Numbered from the stretch's first letter, positions 34,866 through 43,832 are shown. The stretch: 57,436 bases of DNA from Rubrivivax gelatinosus (GCF_016583785.1 NZ_NRRU01000022.1:1-57436), one strand, 5' to 3'. Notes: a model not told the origin generated them from the letters alone. Program-made: numbers and translations.

Positions 34866-36015
34866 CGGTGAGGAAGTCGGTGTCGGTGAGCGTGCGCAGG
34901 AAGGCGACGATGTCGGCCTGCTCCACGCCGTCGAGATCGATGCGGCTGATCAGGCCGTCCTTGTAGGGGTTGGTGCGGCCGTCGCCGGCATGCGGGCCCG
35001 AGGCTATGTGGCGGCCGCCGGCGGCATAGGTCGCGACGACCTCGGCCAGCGTGCTGATGCTGCCGTCGTGCATATAAGGCGCTGTGACCTCGACGTTGCG
35101 CAGGCTGGGTGCGCGGAACGCGCCCATGTCGGCGGCCTTGGCCGTCAGCTCGAAGACGCCGCGGTTGTCCTCGGGGTAGGCCCCGGTGCCGCCGATGTTG
35201 TAGAGGCCGGTGTTGTGGAACGGCGTCTCGACGACACGGCTGCCGGCATGCACGATCTGGTCGTTGAAGTTGAAGCTGCCGTGGCAGTGGAAACACTCGG
35301 CCTTCTCGCCGAAGAACAGCTTCATGCCGCGCAGTTCGGCCGCCGACAGCGTGGCCTTGCCCGCCAGCCACTGGTCGTAGCGGCTGTTGCCCGAGATCAG
35401 CGTGCGCTCGAACGCGGCGATCGCCTTGATCACGTTGCTCCAGCGGAGCGGTTCGGCCTCGCCGGCGAAGACCGCGGCAAAACGCGCCGGGTAGCCGGCG
35501 ACGCCGGTGTCGGTGCGCAGCCGCTCCAGCACCGCAGCCTTGTTCCTGTCGTTGACACCCATCTCGACCGGGCGCTCGCCGAACAGCGGCGTCTCCATCT
35601 GCCGCTCCAGCGTCACCAGCGACGGGTTGGCCCAGGTCAGCGTGGCGTTGTAGACGACGTTGGCCAGGTGCTGCGCGGCGCGCGGGTGGTCTTCGCCGGT
35701 CGAGCCGACGGCATGCGCCCGGCCGTCGGTGAAGGCCAGCGCCTGCAGGTGGCAGCTGCCGCAGGACTGCTCGCCGTTGCCCGACAGGCGCGGGTCGTAG
35801 AACAGGAAGCGGCCGAGTTCGACCTTGGCCGCCGACATCGGGTTGTCCGCAGGCACCTTGGGCGCCGGGAAGTTGGCCGGCAGCGACCAGCTCCAGGCCG
35901 CGTCGGAGCCGCTGTCCTCGGTGAGCGTCGTGCCGCCGCCACCGCAGGCCGCGATGGCGGCCAGAACGGCAACGGCGACGGCGCCCCCACCCAGCAGGGG
36001 GGCGCCGCGTCTCAC
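34831..36015 (-). CDS. mbnH: MbnH-like dihaem enzyme (MauG/CcpA family), lipoprotein
   Basis: The GTG at 36015 overlaps the mbnP stop (GTGA) and gives 394 residues with a lipobox (IAAC, Cys24). Two c-type haem motifs are present: CGSCH (85-89) and CFHCH in the middle. PSLRNVEVTAPYMHDGS is typical of bacterial cytochrome c peroxidase/MauG proteins. In the methanobactin-associated pair, MbnH converts a Trp of MbnP to kynurenine to build a copper site. Direct adjacency to an MbnP homologue identifies this member; it was earlier called the metallo-mystery pair. Confidence 0.87.
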   Translation of the reverse strand: MRRGAPLLGGGAVAVAVLAAIAACGGGGTTLTEDSGSDAAWSWSLPANFPAPKVPADNPMSAAKVELGRFLFYDPRLSGNGEQSCGSCHLQALAFTDGRAHAVGSTGEDHPRAAQHLANVVYNATLTWANPSLVTLERQMETPLFGERPVEMGVNDRNKAAVLERLRTDTGVAGYPARFAAVFAGEAEPLRWSNVIKAIAAFERTLISGNSRYDQWLAGKATLSAAELRGMKLFFGEKAECFHCHGSFNFNDQIVHAGSRVVETPFHNTGLYNIGGTGAYPEDNRGVFELTAKAADMGAFRAPSLRNVEVTAPYMHDGSISTLAEVVATYAAGGRHIASGPHAGDGRTNPYKDGLISRIDLDGVEQADIVAFLRTLTDTDFLTDARHADPFAKN

Positions 36016-36932
36016 TTGGACACCGCCTTGAACAGCGTCTGCGCGGCGCCACCGTTGATCGGCAGCCCGGTGCCGGTGCCGTCGGCCTTCCAGTCGAGCG
36101 CGAAGGACTCGAAGACGTGCAGGCACTCGGGGTCGGTACCGCCGGACATGCAGCCGGGGGCGCTGGCCCGGTTCACCGTGATGTCGGTGCCGGCCAGCAG
36201 CGCGGCGACGTCGACGGCGATCTTCTGCGTCGACGGGTCGAACCTGGCGAGGCTGAAGTCCATGCGGTTGGACGCGACGCAGGACACGGTCTCGCCGCTG
36301 GCCGGGTTGCCGGTGCAGCCGGTCGAACCCAGGTGCACGTAGAAGCTCTTGGCGGTCCAGCTGCCTGCGGTGCCGGCGGGGTCGACGAACTCGAGCTTGG
36401 CGAACTTGCGCCCCGACTGCCAGCTCCAGGCCATCGCCTGCAGGTCCAGCGGCGCCGGCGCCGCGGCGTAGTCGCTGTGGTTGAGCGCGAACGGCACGCC
36501 CATCGTCATCTTCACGCCGACATAGTCGCCCGCGGGCACGGTGCCGGTGATGCGGGCGTTGGTCGCGGTGGTGCCGCTGCTGCAGTTGCCGCTGGCGTCC
36601 TCGAGGTCGATCAGCGTCAGCGTGTTGCCGCCGCTGCTGTAGTTCCAGTCGTCGTTGGCGCCCAGGGTCAGCGCGAGCTCGGTGCCGTCGGCCTTCACGA
36701 GCTTGACGTTGGAGATGTAGAAGCGCAGGTCCTGGACCGCGGCGTCGACCGCACCGGAACCCAGGCCGCTGACGGTGCTGCCGCAGGCGACCGGGGTGCT
36801 GCCGGCGACGGCGGCGAACTCCAGCGTGACGGTCTTGGGCGAGTCGTCGCCGCCACCCCCGCCGCCGCAGGCGCTGAGGAGGGCGAAGGCGCCGAGGGTC
36901 AGGGCGGACGGAATGAAGCCGTGCTGTTTCAT
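36012..36932 (-). CDS. mbnP: MbnP-like copper-binding lipoprotein
   Basis: The 306-residue protein has a lipobox (LLSAC) followed by a Gly/Asp linker. The family layout is present: VTLEFAAVAGSTPVACG at the start, DLRFYISNVKLV, and MTMGVPFALNHSD. The aromatic motif MAWSWQSGRKFAKLEF contains the Trp that the partner enzyme modifies in characterised members. Paired cysteines sit late in the chain (STGCTGNP, VSCVAS, PGCMSGG, PECLHV). It is expected at the periplasmic or outer surface, binding Cu(I). The next gene, mbnH, overlaps its stop. No methanobactin precursor gene is visible nearby. Confidence 0.85.
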   Translation of the reverse strand: MKQHGFIPSALTLGAFALLSACGGGGGGDDSPKTVTLEFAAVAGSTPVACGSTVSGLGSGAVDAAVQDLRFYISNVKLVKADGTELALTLGANDDWNYSSGGNTLTLIDLEDASGNCSSGTTATNARITGTVPAGDYVGVKMTMGVPFALNHSDYAAAPAPLDLQAMAWSWQSGRKFAKLEFVDPAGTAGSWTAKSFYVHLGSTGCTGNPASGETVSCVASNRMDFSLARFDPSTQKIAVDVAALLAGTDITVNRASAPGCMSGGTDPECLHVFESFALDWKADGTGTGLPINGGAAQTLFKAVSK

Positions 36933-37045
36933 GGATGTACTCGTTGTCTCGTTGCTTGCCGTGGCCGGCGGCGCGCCGTATGGGCGTGCGCGCGCCGGCA
37001 GCCGTCGCGCAGGGCGACGGCGGCGTCTTGGGGTGGTGGCTGCCG

Positions 37046-37064
37046 CGGCCCGCTCAGCGGGCCG
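37046..37064 (-). terminator. Hairpin between DUF2946 gene and mbnP
   Basis: CGGCCCGC at 37046-37053 pairs with GCGGGCCG at 37057-37064 across 3 nt, about 60 bp past the DUF2946 stop on the minus strand. It may end that transcript or attenuate read-through into mbnP. The rest of the 192-bp gap is GC-rich and holds no other feature I can support. Confidence 0.4.
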
Positions 37065-37124
37065 GTTGACGATCGGCCCGGCGTCGGCCCAGGGCTTGCC
37101 TGGGCACGCGCGGCGTCGTCGGGG

Positions 37125-37508
37125 TCAGGCGCGTGCCGGAGGAGCGCGCGCGAGCGCGCTGCGCCAGACGAAGAGCGTGCGCGGAGCGCGCAGCAAGGCC
37201 GGGGCGGGCAGGACGCCGTGGCCGGCCGAGATCAGCGCCGGCGCGTCGTCGGGCGGCAGCCCGAGTGCCGGGGCAAGGAGCGAACAATAGGGGCAGTGTT
37301 CGAGCGCCTGCAGCCGGGCCGGCGTCTCGGGCTCCTGATCGGCCGTGGCCTGTATCCATCTGGAGCCCTGGGCCGAGCAGATCTCGACCCAGCCGATGCC
37401 ACGCGACGATTGCACCGCGTGCGAAATCGATGGCGCCAGGGCCGCCAACAGCAGCGCGAAGGCCATAAGCCAGCCGACGCGACAGCGATTGACGGACATC
37501 CAATTCAT
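37125..37508 (-). CDS. DUF2946 small exported protein
   Basis: The start at 37508 gives 127 residues; an ATG at 37499 is also possible. A signal or membrane segment (WLMAFALLLAALAPSISHA) precedes WVEICSAQGSRW and EHCPYCSLL, the Cys motifs conserved in DUF2946. These small proteins are commonly linked to copper uptake or TonB receptor genes; a copper role is inferred from that association and from the mbnPH genes downstream. A region of clearly lower GC lies just upstream (37500-37580) and probably holds the promoter. Confidence 0.75.
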   Translation of the reverse strand: MNWMSVNRCRVGWLMAFALLLAALAPSISHAVQSSRGIGWVEICSAQGSRWIQATADQEPETPARLQALEHCPYCSLLAPALGLPPDDAPALISAGHGVLPAPALLRAPRTLFVWRSALARAPPARA

Positions 37509-37691
37509 TGCGAAGAATTGTATGCGAGACCCGGCATTCATTAGCACCATTGCGCCGGATCAAAACAGCAAATCCAACTCAGGCAGAACGGCGCCGGCGC
37601 AAGCGGCCGCCGATCACCACCTGGAGCGTTGACCCCGCCCTCGCGCAGCCTGCTACCGTCAGCTCCCGCCGCCCCACCCGCCTGCACCGCG

Positions 37692-38318
37692 ATGAGTTCA
37701 ACCCCCACCCGCGCCTGGATCCGCCTGCCCTCGGGCGCCGCGCTGGACCTGATCAACCCCTCGCCCGACGCCTGGACCGACACCGACCTGGCGCTGCGCC
37801 TGGCGCGCACCTACCGCTGGGGCGGCGAGTCCTGCTGGCCCTGGCCGCTGTCGGTGGCCCAGCACTCGCTGCTGGTGCTGCAGTTGCGCCGCGGCGACGG
37901 CCCGCTGTCCGACGCCGAGGCGCGCGCCGAGCTGCTGCACGACGCCGAGGAAGGTTTCCTCGGCTTCGACTGCATCTCGCCGCTCAAGCAGGTGCTGGGC
38001 GAGCCCTTCCGCGCCGTCGGCGAGCGCCTGATGCGTGCGATCAGCCTGCGCTACCGGCTGCCGGCCTGGAGCGCCGAGGGCCATCGCCAGCACAAACGCG
38101 CCGACCGCATCGCCGCGGCCTCCGAGGCGGTGCACTGCGTCGGCTGGTCCGAGGCCGAGGTGCGCGAGGTGCTCGGCATCCACGACCCCATCCTCTCGCA
38201 GGACCCGCTGCAGGCGCCGTACGGCGACACCGCCTGGCAGCCCTGGCCGTCGGAACTCGCGGCCGAACGTTTCCTGGCCGAACTGCAGCGCCTGCATCCC
38301 GGCATCGACCCGCGCTGA
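37692..38318 (+). CDS. HD-domain phosphohydrolase (YfbR-like)
   Basis: The start at 37692 (MSSTPTRAWIRL) gives 208 residues; the frame extends 63 bp upstream without better support. HD-type metal ligands are seen in SVAQHSLLVL (His), LLHDAEEGF (His-Asp) and a late Asp in HKRADRIAAASEA. The segment TRAWIRLPSGAALDLINPSPDAW at the N-terminus is characteristic of a widespread proteobacterial HD hydrolase group. Members of the wider group are 5'-deoxynucleotidases, but the substrate here is unknown. The gene stands alone, divergent from the copper island. Confidence 0.8.
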   Translation: MSSTPTRAWIRLPSGAALDLINPSPDAWTDTDLALRLARTYRWGGESCWPWPLSVAQHSLLVLQLRRGDGPLSDAEARAELLHDAEEGFLGFDCISPLKQVLGEPFRAVGERLMRAISLRYRLPAWSAEGHRQHKRADRIAAASEAVHCVGWSEAEVREVLGIHDPILSQDPLQAPYGDTAWQPWPSELAAERFLAELQRLHPGIDPR

Positions 38319-38400
38319 GCGGCCGCCGGCCCCCCGCCACGACCGCCCGCCTCCGGCCCGCGGCCGCATCGTTCGCATCCGAAAGCCGCTCGCACGCGGA

Positions 38401-38504
38401 CGGCAACCGCTCGGCGGCGCCTTGCCGCCTCTCGCCAGAGAGTCCACACCGCAATAGCGGTATCTCCAGAATTAGCAGCACAAAAGACGCTGGAGAAAGA
38501 CCGG
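38401..38504 (+). repeat. Leader element, copy 1
   Basis: This is a ~104-bp element that recurs at 40285-40388. Shared blocks in the same order are CGGCAACCGYTCGGCG, GCCTYTCGCC, AGTCCA, ATCYCCAGAAT and CTGGAGAAAGACCG. In both copies the first base lies exactly 104 bp before an ATG. It is a probable common promoter and 5' leader. Confidence 0.75.
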
Positions 38505-38564
38505 ATGCACGCCGACGAGCGCCACCTCGCACCCCATTCACAGGCCGGCACGACGGCCGCCTGA
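38505..38564 (+). CDS. Possible 19-residue leader peptide
   Basis: ATG at 38505, 5 bp after GGAGAAAGACC, opens a 19-residue frame ([19 protein letters not shown]) ending at TGA 38562-38564. The ATG occupies the same place relative to the leader element as the start of the lipocalin-like gene at 40389. It may be a translated leader of the receptor gene, or what remains after a gene fused to this leader was lost. Confidence 0.3.
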   Translation: MHADERHLAPHSQAGTTAA

Positions 38565-38652
38565 ATACAGCTTGGTTCGCCCCAGCCGCGAACCTTCTCT
38601 CGACTTCCACGGCCATCAGGCGCCGGCCGTAACGGGCGCCGGGGAAACTTCC

Positions 38653-40224
38653 ATGTTCGACCGACTTTCTTTCAAGGCCAAGATGATCTGCCTGGTCAGC
38701 ACCACCGTGGCCGGCATGCTGGTGCTGCTGGGCAGCACGGTGTGGCAGGTCCGCCAGGAGATCGACCAGGGCCAGCGCGCGCAGCTGACGGCCGTCGTCG
38801 ACAGCGCCCGCAGCATCATCGCCAGCTACCAGGCCGAGGTCGCCGCCGGCACGCTGACGCTCGCGCAGGCCCAGACCGCCGCCAAGGCGGCGCTGCGCGG
38901 CGCGCGTTTCGGCGCCGAAGGCAAGGACTACTTCTACGTCTGGACGCTGGACTGCGTCGGCGTGATGCACCCGATCAACCCGCAATGGGAAGGCCGCAAC
39001 ATGCGCGGCCAGATCAAGGACGGCCAGGGCGGCGACCTGATCGCCACGCTGGCCTCGGCGTTGCAGGCCAGCGCCGACGGCCGCGTCTTCGTGCAGTCGT
39101 ATTTCGCCAAGCCCGGCAGCCAGGAGGTCGTGCCCAAGCTGCAGCACGCGGTGCTGATCCCGCAGTGGGGCTGGTTCGTCGGCACCGGCATGTACCAGGA
39201 CGTCGCCGCGGCGCAGCGGCTGCAGTCGCTGTGGCGCTCGCTGGCCGTCGGCGTGCCGCTGATGGGGCTGATCGCGCTGCTGTGCTTCAGCATGTCGCGC
39301 GCGGTGCTGCGCCAGATCGGCGGCGACCCGGCGCAGGCCAAGGCGGTGATGGCGCGTGTGGCCGAAGGTGACCTCAGCGTCGATCTCGGCCAGCCCCCTG
39401 CCGACAGCCTGCTGGGCGAACTCGCGCGCATGGTGCAGGCGCTGCACCACACCGTCGCCCAGGTGCGCAGCGCCACCGAGAGCATCGTCACCGCGTCGGC
39501 CGAGATCGCCGCCGGCGGCCACGACCTGTCGCGCCGCACCGAGCAGACCGCGGCCCAGTTGCAGCAGACCGCCTCGGCGGTGGAGCAGCTCAACGGCACC
39601 GTCGACCACACCGCGCACTCCAGCCGCAGCGCCGCCGAACTGGCGGCCCAGGCTTCGAGCAGCGCCGACCGCGGCGGCCAGGTGGTGCAGGAGGTGGTAC
39701 AGACCATGGCCGCGATCAGCGCCAGCGCCGGGCGCATCGGCGACATCACCGGCGTCATCGACGGCATCGCATTCCAGACCAACATCCTGGCGCTGAACGC
39801 CGCGGTGGAAGCAGCACGCGCCGGCGAGCAGGGCCGGGGCTTTGCCGTCGTCGCCAGCGAGGTGCGCAACCTGGCGCAGCGCTCGGCGCAGGCGGCGCGC
39901 GAGATCAAGGCGCTGATCGGCGAGTCGCTGGAGCGGGTCAACGACGGTGCCCAGCACGTGCAGCGTGCCGGCGGCGCGATGCACGACATCGTGCAGCAGG
40001 TGCAGCGGGCGGCCGGCATCATCCGCGAGATCTCGGGCGCCACCGCCGAGCAGTCGGCGGGCCTGGGGCAGATCAACCGCTCGGTCGCCGACCTGGACGA
40101 AGCGACGCAGCAGAACGCGGCGCTGGTCGAGGAATCGGCCGCCGCCGCCGGCAGCCTGCAGGCGCAGGCACGGCGGCTGGAAGACACGATGCGCAGCTTC
40201 AAGCTGGCGGCGCACACGGCCTGA
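38653..40224 (+). CDS. Methyl-accepting chemotaxis protein with Cache sensor
   Basis: The start at 38653 gives 523 residues. A first membrane helix (about 9-30) is followed by a periplasmic single-Cache domain (about 35-185: [31 protein letters not shown]). A second helix (about 192-213), a HAMP linker and the cytoplasmic signalling domain come next. The hairpin tip is [30 protein letters not shown]. sCache domains of this type often bind small organic acids. The chain ends at KLAAHTA without the NWETF tether for CheR/CheB. It relays ligand state to CheA; no che genes are in the window. Confidence 0.92.
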   Translation: MFDRLSFKAKMICLVSTTVAGMLVLLGSTVWQVRQEIDQGQRAQLTAVVDSARSIIASYQAEVAAGTLTLAQAQTAAKAALRGARFGAEGKDYFYVWTLDCVGVMHPINPQWEGRNMRGQIKDGQGGDLIATLASALQASADGRVFVQSYFAKPGSQEVVPKLQHAVLIPQWGWFVGTGMYQDVAAAQRLQSLWRSLAVGVPLMGLIALLCFSMSRAVLRQIGGDPAQAKAVMARVAEGDLSVDLGQPPADSLLGELARMVQALHHTVAQVRSATESIVTASAEIAAGGHDLSRRTEQTAAQLQQTASAVEQLNGTVDHTAHSSRSAAELAAQASSSADRGGQVVQEVVQTMAAISASAGRIGDITGVIDGIAFQTNILALNAAVEAARAGEQGRGFAVVASEVRNLAQRSAQAAREIKALIGESLERVNDGAQHVQRAGGAMHDIVQQVQRAAGIIREISGATAEQSAGLGQINRSVADLDEATQQNAALVEESAAAAGSLQAQARRLEDTMRSFKLAAHTA

Positions 40225-40284
40225 AGCGGCCGCCCGCGAATGCCCGACATTTCCCATCCGGCAATTCCGCCGTTCGCTTTCAGC

Positions 40285-40388
40285 CGGCAACCGTTCGGCG
40301 CCATCGGACGCCTTTCGCCCGAAGTCCATTAGCCGCCGCAGGCGATCCCCAGAATGGCAATTCCCCACACAACTCTGGAGAAAGACCG
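40285..40388 (+). repeat. Leader element, copy 2
   Basis: This is the second copy of the element at 38401-38504, directly upstream of the lipocalin-like gene. It shares the 5' block CGGCAACCG, the central TCGCC/AGTCCA and CCAGAAT blocks, and an identical CTGGAGAAAGACCG carrying the ribosome site. Central bases differ, so the copies are diverged, and the conserved blocks may mark function. Confidence 0.75.
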
Positions 40389-40904
40389 ATGCAATCCGAC
40401 AGACGGCGCCTGATTTCCAAGACCCTCGCCGGCGCCGCCCTCGCGGCCGCCTTCTGCGCTCCCGGCGTCGCCACGGCCGCCGACGAAGCGCCGGCGATCC
40501 TGGGCACCTGGCGCCTGGTGAGCTACGTCGTCGAGGTGCAGCAGACCGGCGAGATCATGCCGGTGATGGGCGCCAAGCCGAGCGGCGGCGTCGACTTCAC
40601 GCCCAACGGCCGCGTGTTCTTCATGCTCACCGCCGACGGCCGCAAGCCGGGCAAGACCGAGGCCGAGAAGGCCGCGCTGCTGGACACCATCGTCTCCTAC
40701 ACCGGCCGCGCCGAGATCAAGGGCGACCAGTGGACGACGCATGTCGAGGCCGCCTGGAACCCGGCCTGGGTCGGCACCGCGCAGACGCGCAACTTCAAGG
40801 TCGACGGCGACAAGCTGCAGGTCACGACGCCCTGGCGCGTGATGCCCAACTGGGCCGACAAGGGCATGACGCGTTCGCTGATCATGTTCGAACGCCAGAA
40901 GTAA
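40389..40904 (+). CDS. Exported lipocalin-like domain protein
   Basis: The 171-residue protein has an N-terminal export signal with several arginines (SDRRRLISKTLAGAALAAAF), possibly Tat although the RR context is imperfect. It is cleaved near ATAADEAP. The body is one lipocalin-like domain starting ILGTWRLVSYVVEV, with GGVDFTPNGRVFFML and a closing RSLIMFERQK. The fold binds small hydrophobic ligands; the ligand is unknown. GGAGAAAG precedes the ATG. Sharing a leader element with the upstream chemotaxis receptor hints at joint regulation, perhaps as a ligand-binding partner (inference). Confidence 0.75.
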   Translation: MQSDRRRLISKTLAGAALAAAFCAPGVATAADEAPAILGTWRLVSYVVEVQQTGEIMPVMGAKPSGGVDFTPNGRVFFMLTADGRKPGKTEAEKAALLDTIVSYTGRAEIKGDQWTTHVEAAWNPAWVGTAQTRNFKVDGDKLQVTTPWRVMPNWADKGMTRSLIMFERQK

Positions 40905-41362
40905 ACACCGCGGCGCGCGGCGCCGGGCATCGGCGCCGCCGCCGCCTCCGTTCAGGCCGAGGCCGCGGCCGGGCTCCTCAGCATGGAACAGGCCCGGGCC
41001 GCGGCCAAGGCCATCCTTCGCCCGGCAGATTACCAATCCAATGCGCGCCCTTTAAAGGGCAAATGAAGCAACCGGAGCAATTCCGGACATTGCTCGATTG
41101 TTCACGCCCGTTGCAAACGACAAGCTCGTCACCGCAGCACGTAGACATGGCAATTAACCCTGCGCGCCAGGCCATCAGGTGTGATCCAAAGCATCAGAAT
41201 AAACGCAGTAAATCATTGATAAACTGCGAATTCACCGATTCTCAGGGCAATTCTTGACATAGATCCAGAAACGGCGCCGGCCTCGCGTAATGTAATGAGT
41301 TGAAAGCCAGGCCACAGCCGATTGCAATTCAAAAGGCACGCCCGGCAATCGGAAGGAAAGAG
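40905..41362 (+). promoter_or_regulatory. 458-bp regulatory region upstream of the dms operon
   Basis: After a 9-bp perfect stem at 40917-40939 (likely terminator) comes a long imperfect stem, 40961-40974 with 40992-41006. The second half is strikingly AT-richer than its surroundings. It holds a 14-bp perfect palindrome GCCCTTTAAAGGGC (41047-41060) and a dyad CGCAGT-N13-ACTGCG (41204-41228) with an inner ATCATTGAT. A TTGACA lies at 41254 and a TAATGT at 41288, too far apart to pair. It is a probable oxygen- or substrate-responsive promoter. No gene is supported. Confidence 0.55.
40917..40939 (+). terminator. Hairpin after lipocalin-like gene
   Basis: GCGGCGCCG at 40917-40925 pairs perfectly with CGGCGCCGC at 40931-40939, loop GGCAT, 12 bp after the stop. 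There is no T tract. Confidence 0.55.
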
Positions 41363-43822
41363 ATGGGCGAGCAATCGACAAAAGAGGAAGGCCTCGGCGG
41401 CGCCGGCGGATTCAGCCGGCGGTCGATGTTGAAGGCGGTGGGGCTGGTCGGTCTGGGAGCCGTGGGCGCCGGCATCGGGCTGCCCTTCATGAAGACATCC
41501 ATCGCCAAGGGCATGGAGCAGCTCGGCGCCCCCGAAGGCGAGATCGCCTGGAACGCCTGCCTCGTGAACTGCGGCAGCCGCTGCCCGCTGAAGTGCCACG
41601 TGGTCAACGGCGCCATCCGCTGGATCTCGCAGGAAGACAACCACGGCAGCGGTGACGACACCTTCGGCCAGCACCAGGTGCGTGCCTGCCTGCGCGGGCG
41701 CTCGGCGCGCCGCCGGGTCTACAACCCGGACCGCCTGAAGTACCCGATGAAACGCGTCGGCAAACGCGGCGAAGGCAAGTTCGAGCGCATCTCCTGGGAC
41801 GAAGCGATCACGATCGTCGGCGACAAGCTCAAGCACACGATCGACACCTACGGCAACCAGGCCATCTATTACCAGTACGGATCGGGCAGCACCGGCTACA
41901 ACATGGCCGGGCGCAGCTCCTGCCACCGCTTCCTGAACGTGATCGGTGGTTATCTCGAGTTCTACAACACCTACAGCACCGCCCAGATCCGCTTTGCCCT
42001 GCCCTTCACCTACGGCGAGGGCTACGGCTCGGAGTGCAGCTACACCCGCGAGATCGGCAACGCCAGGCTGGCCGTCTTCTTCGGCTACAACCCCGGCGAG
42101 TTGCGCATGAGCGGCGGCGGCGAGACCTACCAGGTCAACGAATGGCGCCGGCGCAACCAGGTGCGCACGATCTTCATCGACCCGCGCTACTCCGACAGCA
42201 TGCTGGGCAAGGAAGACGAGTGGATCCCGATCCGCCCGGGCACCGACGCCGCGCTCGTCAGCGCCATCGCCTGGGTGCTGATCAAGGAAGACCTGGTCGA
42301 CCAGGAGTTCCTCGACACCTACTGCGTCGGCTACGACGCGACGACGCTGCCGGCCTCGGCACCGGCCGACGCCTCGTACAAGGACTACATCCTCGGCCAG
42401 GGCCCCGACGGCGTCGCCAAGACGCCCGACTGGGCGGCGCGGATCACCGGCATTCCGGTGGCGCGCATCGTCAAGCTGGCGCGCGAGATCGGCACCGCCA
42501 AGCCGGCGTTCATCGCCCAGGGCTGGAGCCTGCAACGCCACGCCAACGGCGAACAGGCGGCGCGTGCGGTCTGCATGCTGCCCATCATCACCGGCAACAT
42601 CGGCCTGCCGGGCACCAACATCGGCGAGGAGCCCGGCTCCTACGGCTATCCGGTGGCCAAGCTGAAGATGCCGCCGAACCAGGTCAAGGTGAAGATCCCG
42701 TGTTTCCTCTGGACCGATGCGATCACGCGCGGCCAGGAGATGACGGCGCTGGCCGACGGCGTCAAGGGCGCCGACAAGCTCGAGCAGCCGATCAAGTTCC
42801 TCTGGAATTACTCGAGCAACACGACGATCAACCAGCACTCGGACATCCACGCGACGCACCGCATCCTGCAGGACGAGTCGCTGTGCGAGTTCATCCTGGT
42901 GATCGAGAACCACATGACGCCGACCGCGCGCTACGCGGACGTGCTGCTGCCCGACATCAGCAACTTCGAAGGCAGCGACATCATCAGCAACGGCTACGCC
43001 GTCGGCGAGATGGGCGGGCCGATCTTCCTGTCGCCGGCGATCAAGCCGCTGTTCGAGTGCAAGTCGGCCTGGGACATCTGCACGCTGCTGTCGCGCCACC
43101 TGGGCGTCGAGCAGGCCTACACCGAAGGCAAGCCCTTCGAGCAGTGGCTGCAGGAGGGCTACGTCAAGATGCGCGAGGCCGACCCGGAGCTGCCGCAGAC
43201 GCTGGCCGAAGCGCGCGCCATGGGCATGATCAAGCGCCGCGCGCCCGAAGGCAAAGGCATAGGCCTGTCCAAGTTCCGCGCCGACCCGGACGCCAACCCG
43301 CTGAAGACGCCGTCCGGCAAGATCGAGATCTACTCGGAGCGCCTGGCCGAGATCGCCGCCACCTGGAAGCTGCCCGCAGGCGACGTCATCACGCCGCTGC
43401 CGCAGTACGTGGCGACCTGGGAAGGCTACGAAGACACCGAGGCGCGCAAGACCTACCCGCTGCAGCTCTACGGCCGCCACCCCAAGGGGCGCACGCACTC
43501 GACGTACCACAACCTCGACGTGCTGCGTGCCGCGGTCGCCGACGCGGTATGGCTCAACCCGCTCGACGCCCAGGCGCGCGGCGTCAAGGACGGCGATCTG
43601 GTGCGTGTCACCAGCGCGCGCGGCCAGACGCGCATCCAGGCCAAGGTGACGCCGCGGATCATGCCCGGGGTGGCCTCGATGGAACAGGGCATCTGGTTCA
43701 AGTTCGATGCCAACGGACAGGACACCGAAGGCAGCGTCAACGTGCTGACCTCGCAGCGTCCATCGCCCCTGGCCAAGGGCAACCCGCAGCACACCAACCG
43801 GGTCCAGATCGAGAAGATCTGA
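41363..43822 (+). CDS. dmsA: DMSO-reductase-family molybdoenzyme catalytic subunit
   Basis: The start at 41363 (MGEQSTKEE) follows GGAAGGAAAG and gives 819 residues, matching DmsA size. It has a Tat signal SRRSMLKAVG (18-27). The [4Fe-4S] ligands are Cys66, Cys70, Cys74 and Cys109. Ser205 in YSTAQI matches the Mo-ligating Ser position of DmsA. The C-terminal molybdopterin dinucleotide domain has LYGRHPKGRTHSTYHN. It reduces S- or N-oxides at the outer face of the membrane, with electrons from quinol. The operon order A-B-C-D supports DMSO reductase; a relative acting on other oxyanions or N-oxides cannot be excluded. Confidence 0.88.
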   Translation: MGEQSTKEEGLGGAGGFSRRSMLKAVGLVGLGAVGAGIGLPFMKTSIAKGMEQLGAPEGEIAWNACLVNCGSRCPLKCHVVNGAIRWISQEDNHGSGDDTFGQHQVRACLRGRSARRRVYNPDRLKYPMKRVGKRGEGKFERISWDEAITIVGDKLKHTIDTYGNQAIYYQYGSGSTGYNMAGRSSCHRFLNVIGGYLEFYNTYSTAQIRFALPFTYGEGYGSECSYTREIGNARLAVFFGYNPGELRMSGGGETYQVNEWRRRNQVRTIFIDPRYSDSMLGKEDEWIPIRPGTDAALVSAIAWVLIKEDLVDQEFLDTYCVGYDATTLPASAPADASYKDYILGQGPDGVAKTPDWAARITGIPVARIVKLAREIGTAKPAFIAQGWSLQRHANGEQAARAVCMLPIITGNIGLPGTNIGEEPGSYGYPVAKLKMPPNQVKVKIPCFLWTDAITRGQEMTALADGVKGADKLEQPIKFLWNYSSNTTINQHSDIHATHRILQDESLCEFILVIENHMTPTARYADVLLPDISNFEGSDIISNGYAVGEMGGPIFLSPAIKPLFECKSAWDICTLLSRHLGVEQAYTEGKPFEQWLQEGYVKMREADPELPQTLAEARAMGMIKRRAPEGKGIGLSKFRADPDANPLKTPSGKIEIYSERLAEIAATWKLPAGDVITPLPQYVATWEGYEDTEARKTYPLQLYGRHPKGRTHSTYHNLDVLRAAVADAVWLNPLDAQARGVKDGDLVRVTSARGQTRIQAKVTPRIMPGVASMEQGIWFKFDANGQDTEGSVNVLTSQRPSPLAKGNPQHTNRVQIEKI

Positions 43823-43832
43823 GGAGCAGCAA

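Larger units (their letters stand above)
38319..38652 (+). other. 334-bp leader region upstream of the chemotaxis receptor
   Basis: This region contains leader element 1 (38401-38504) and a 20-codon frame at 38505-38564 directly behind its GGAGAAAG ribosome site. A further 88 bp precede the receptor ATG. CTCCAG at 38464 and CTGGAG at 38490 form a 6-bp stem that would sequester the ribosome site. The remaining sequence (38319-38400) is GC-rich with no gene. Confidence 0.6.

Noticed and set aside
38401..38504. Leader element as a c-di-GMP (GEMM) or cobalamin riboswitch
   Set aside because: The conserved core strings of those classes are absent; only general stem potential is seen.
41240..41260. 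Sigma-54 promoter upstream of dmsA
   Set aside because: The GG and GC elements are not at the required 10-bp spacing.
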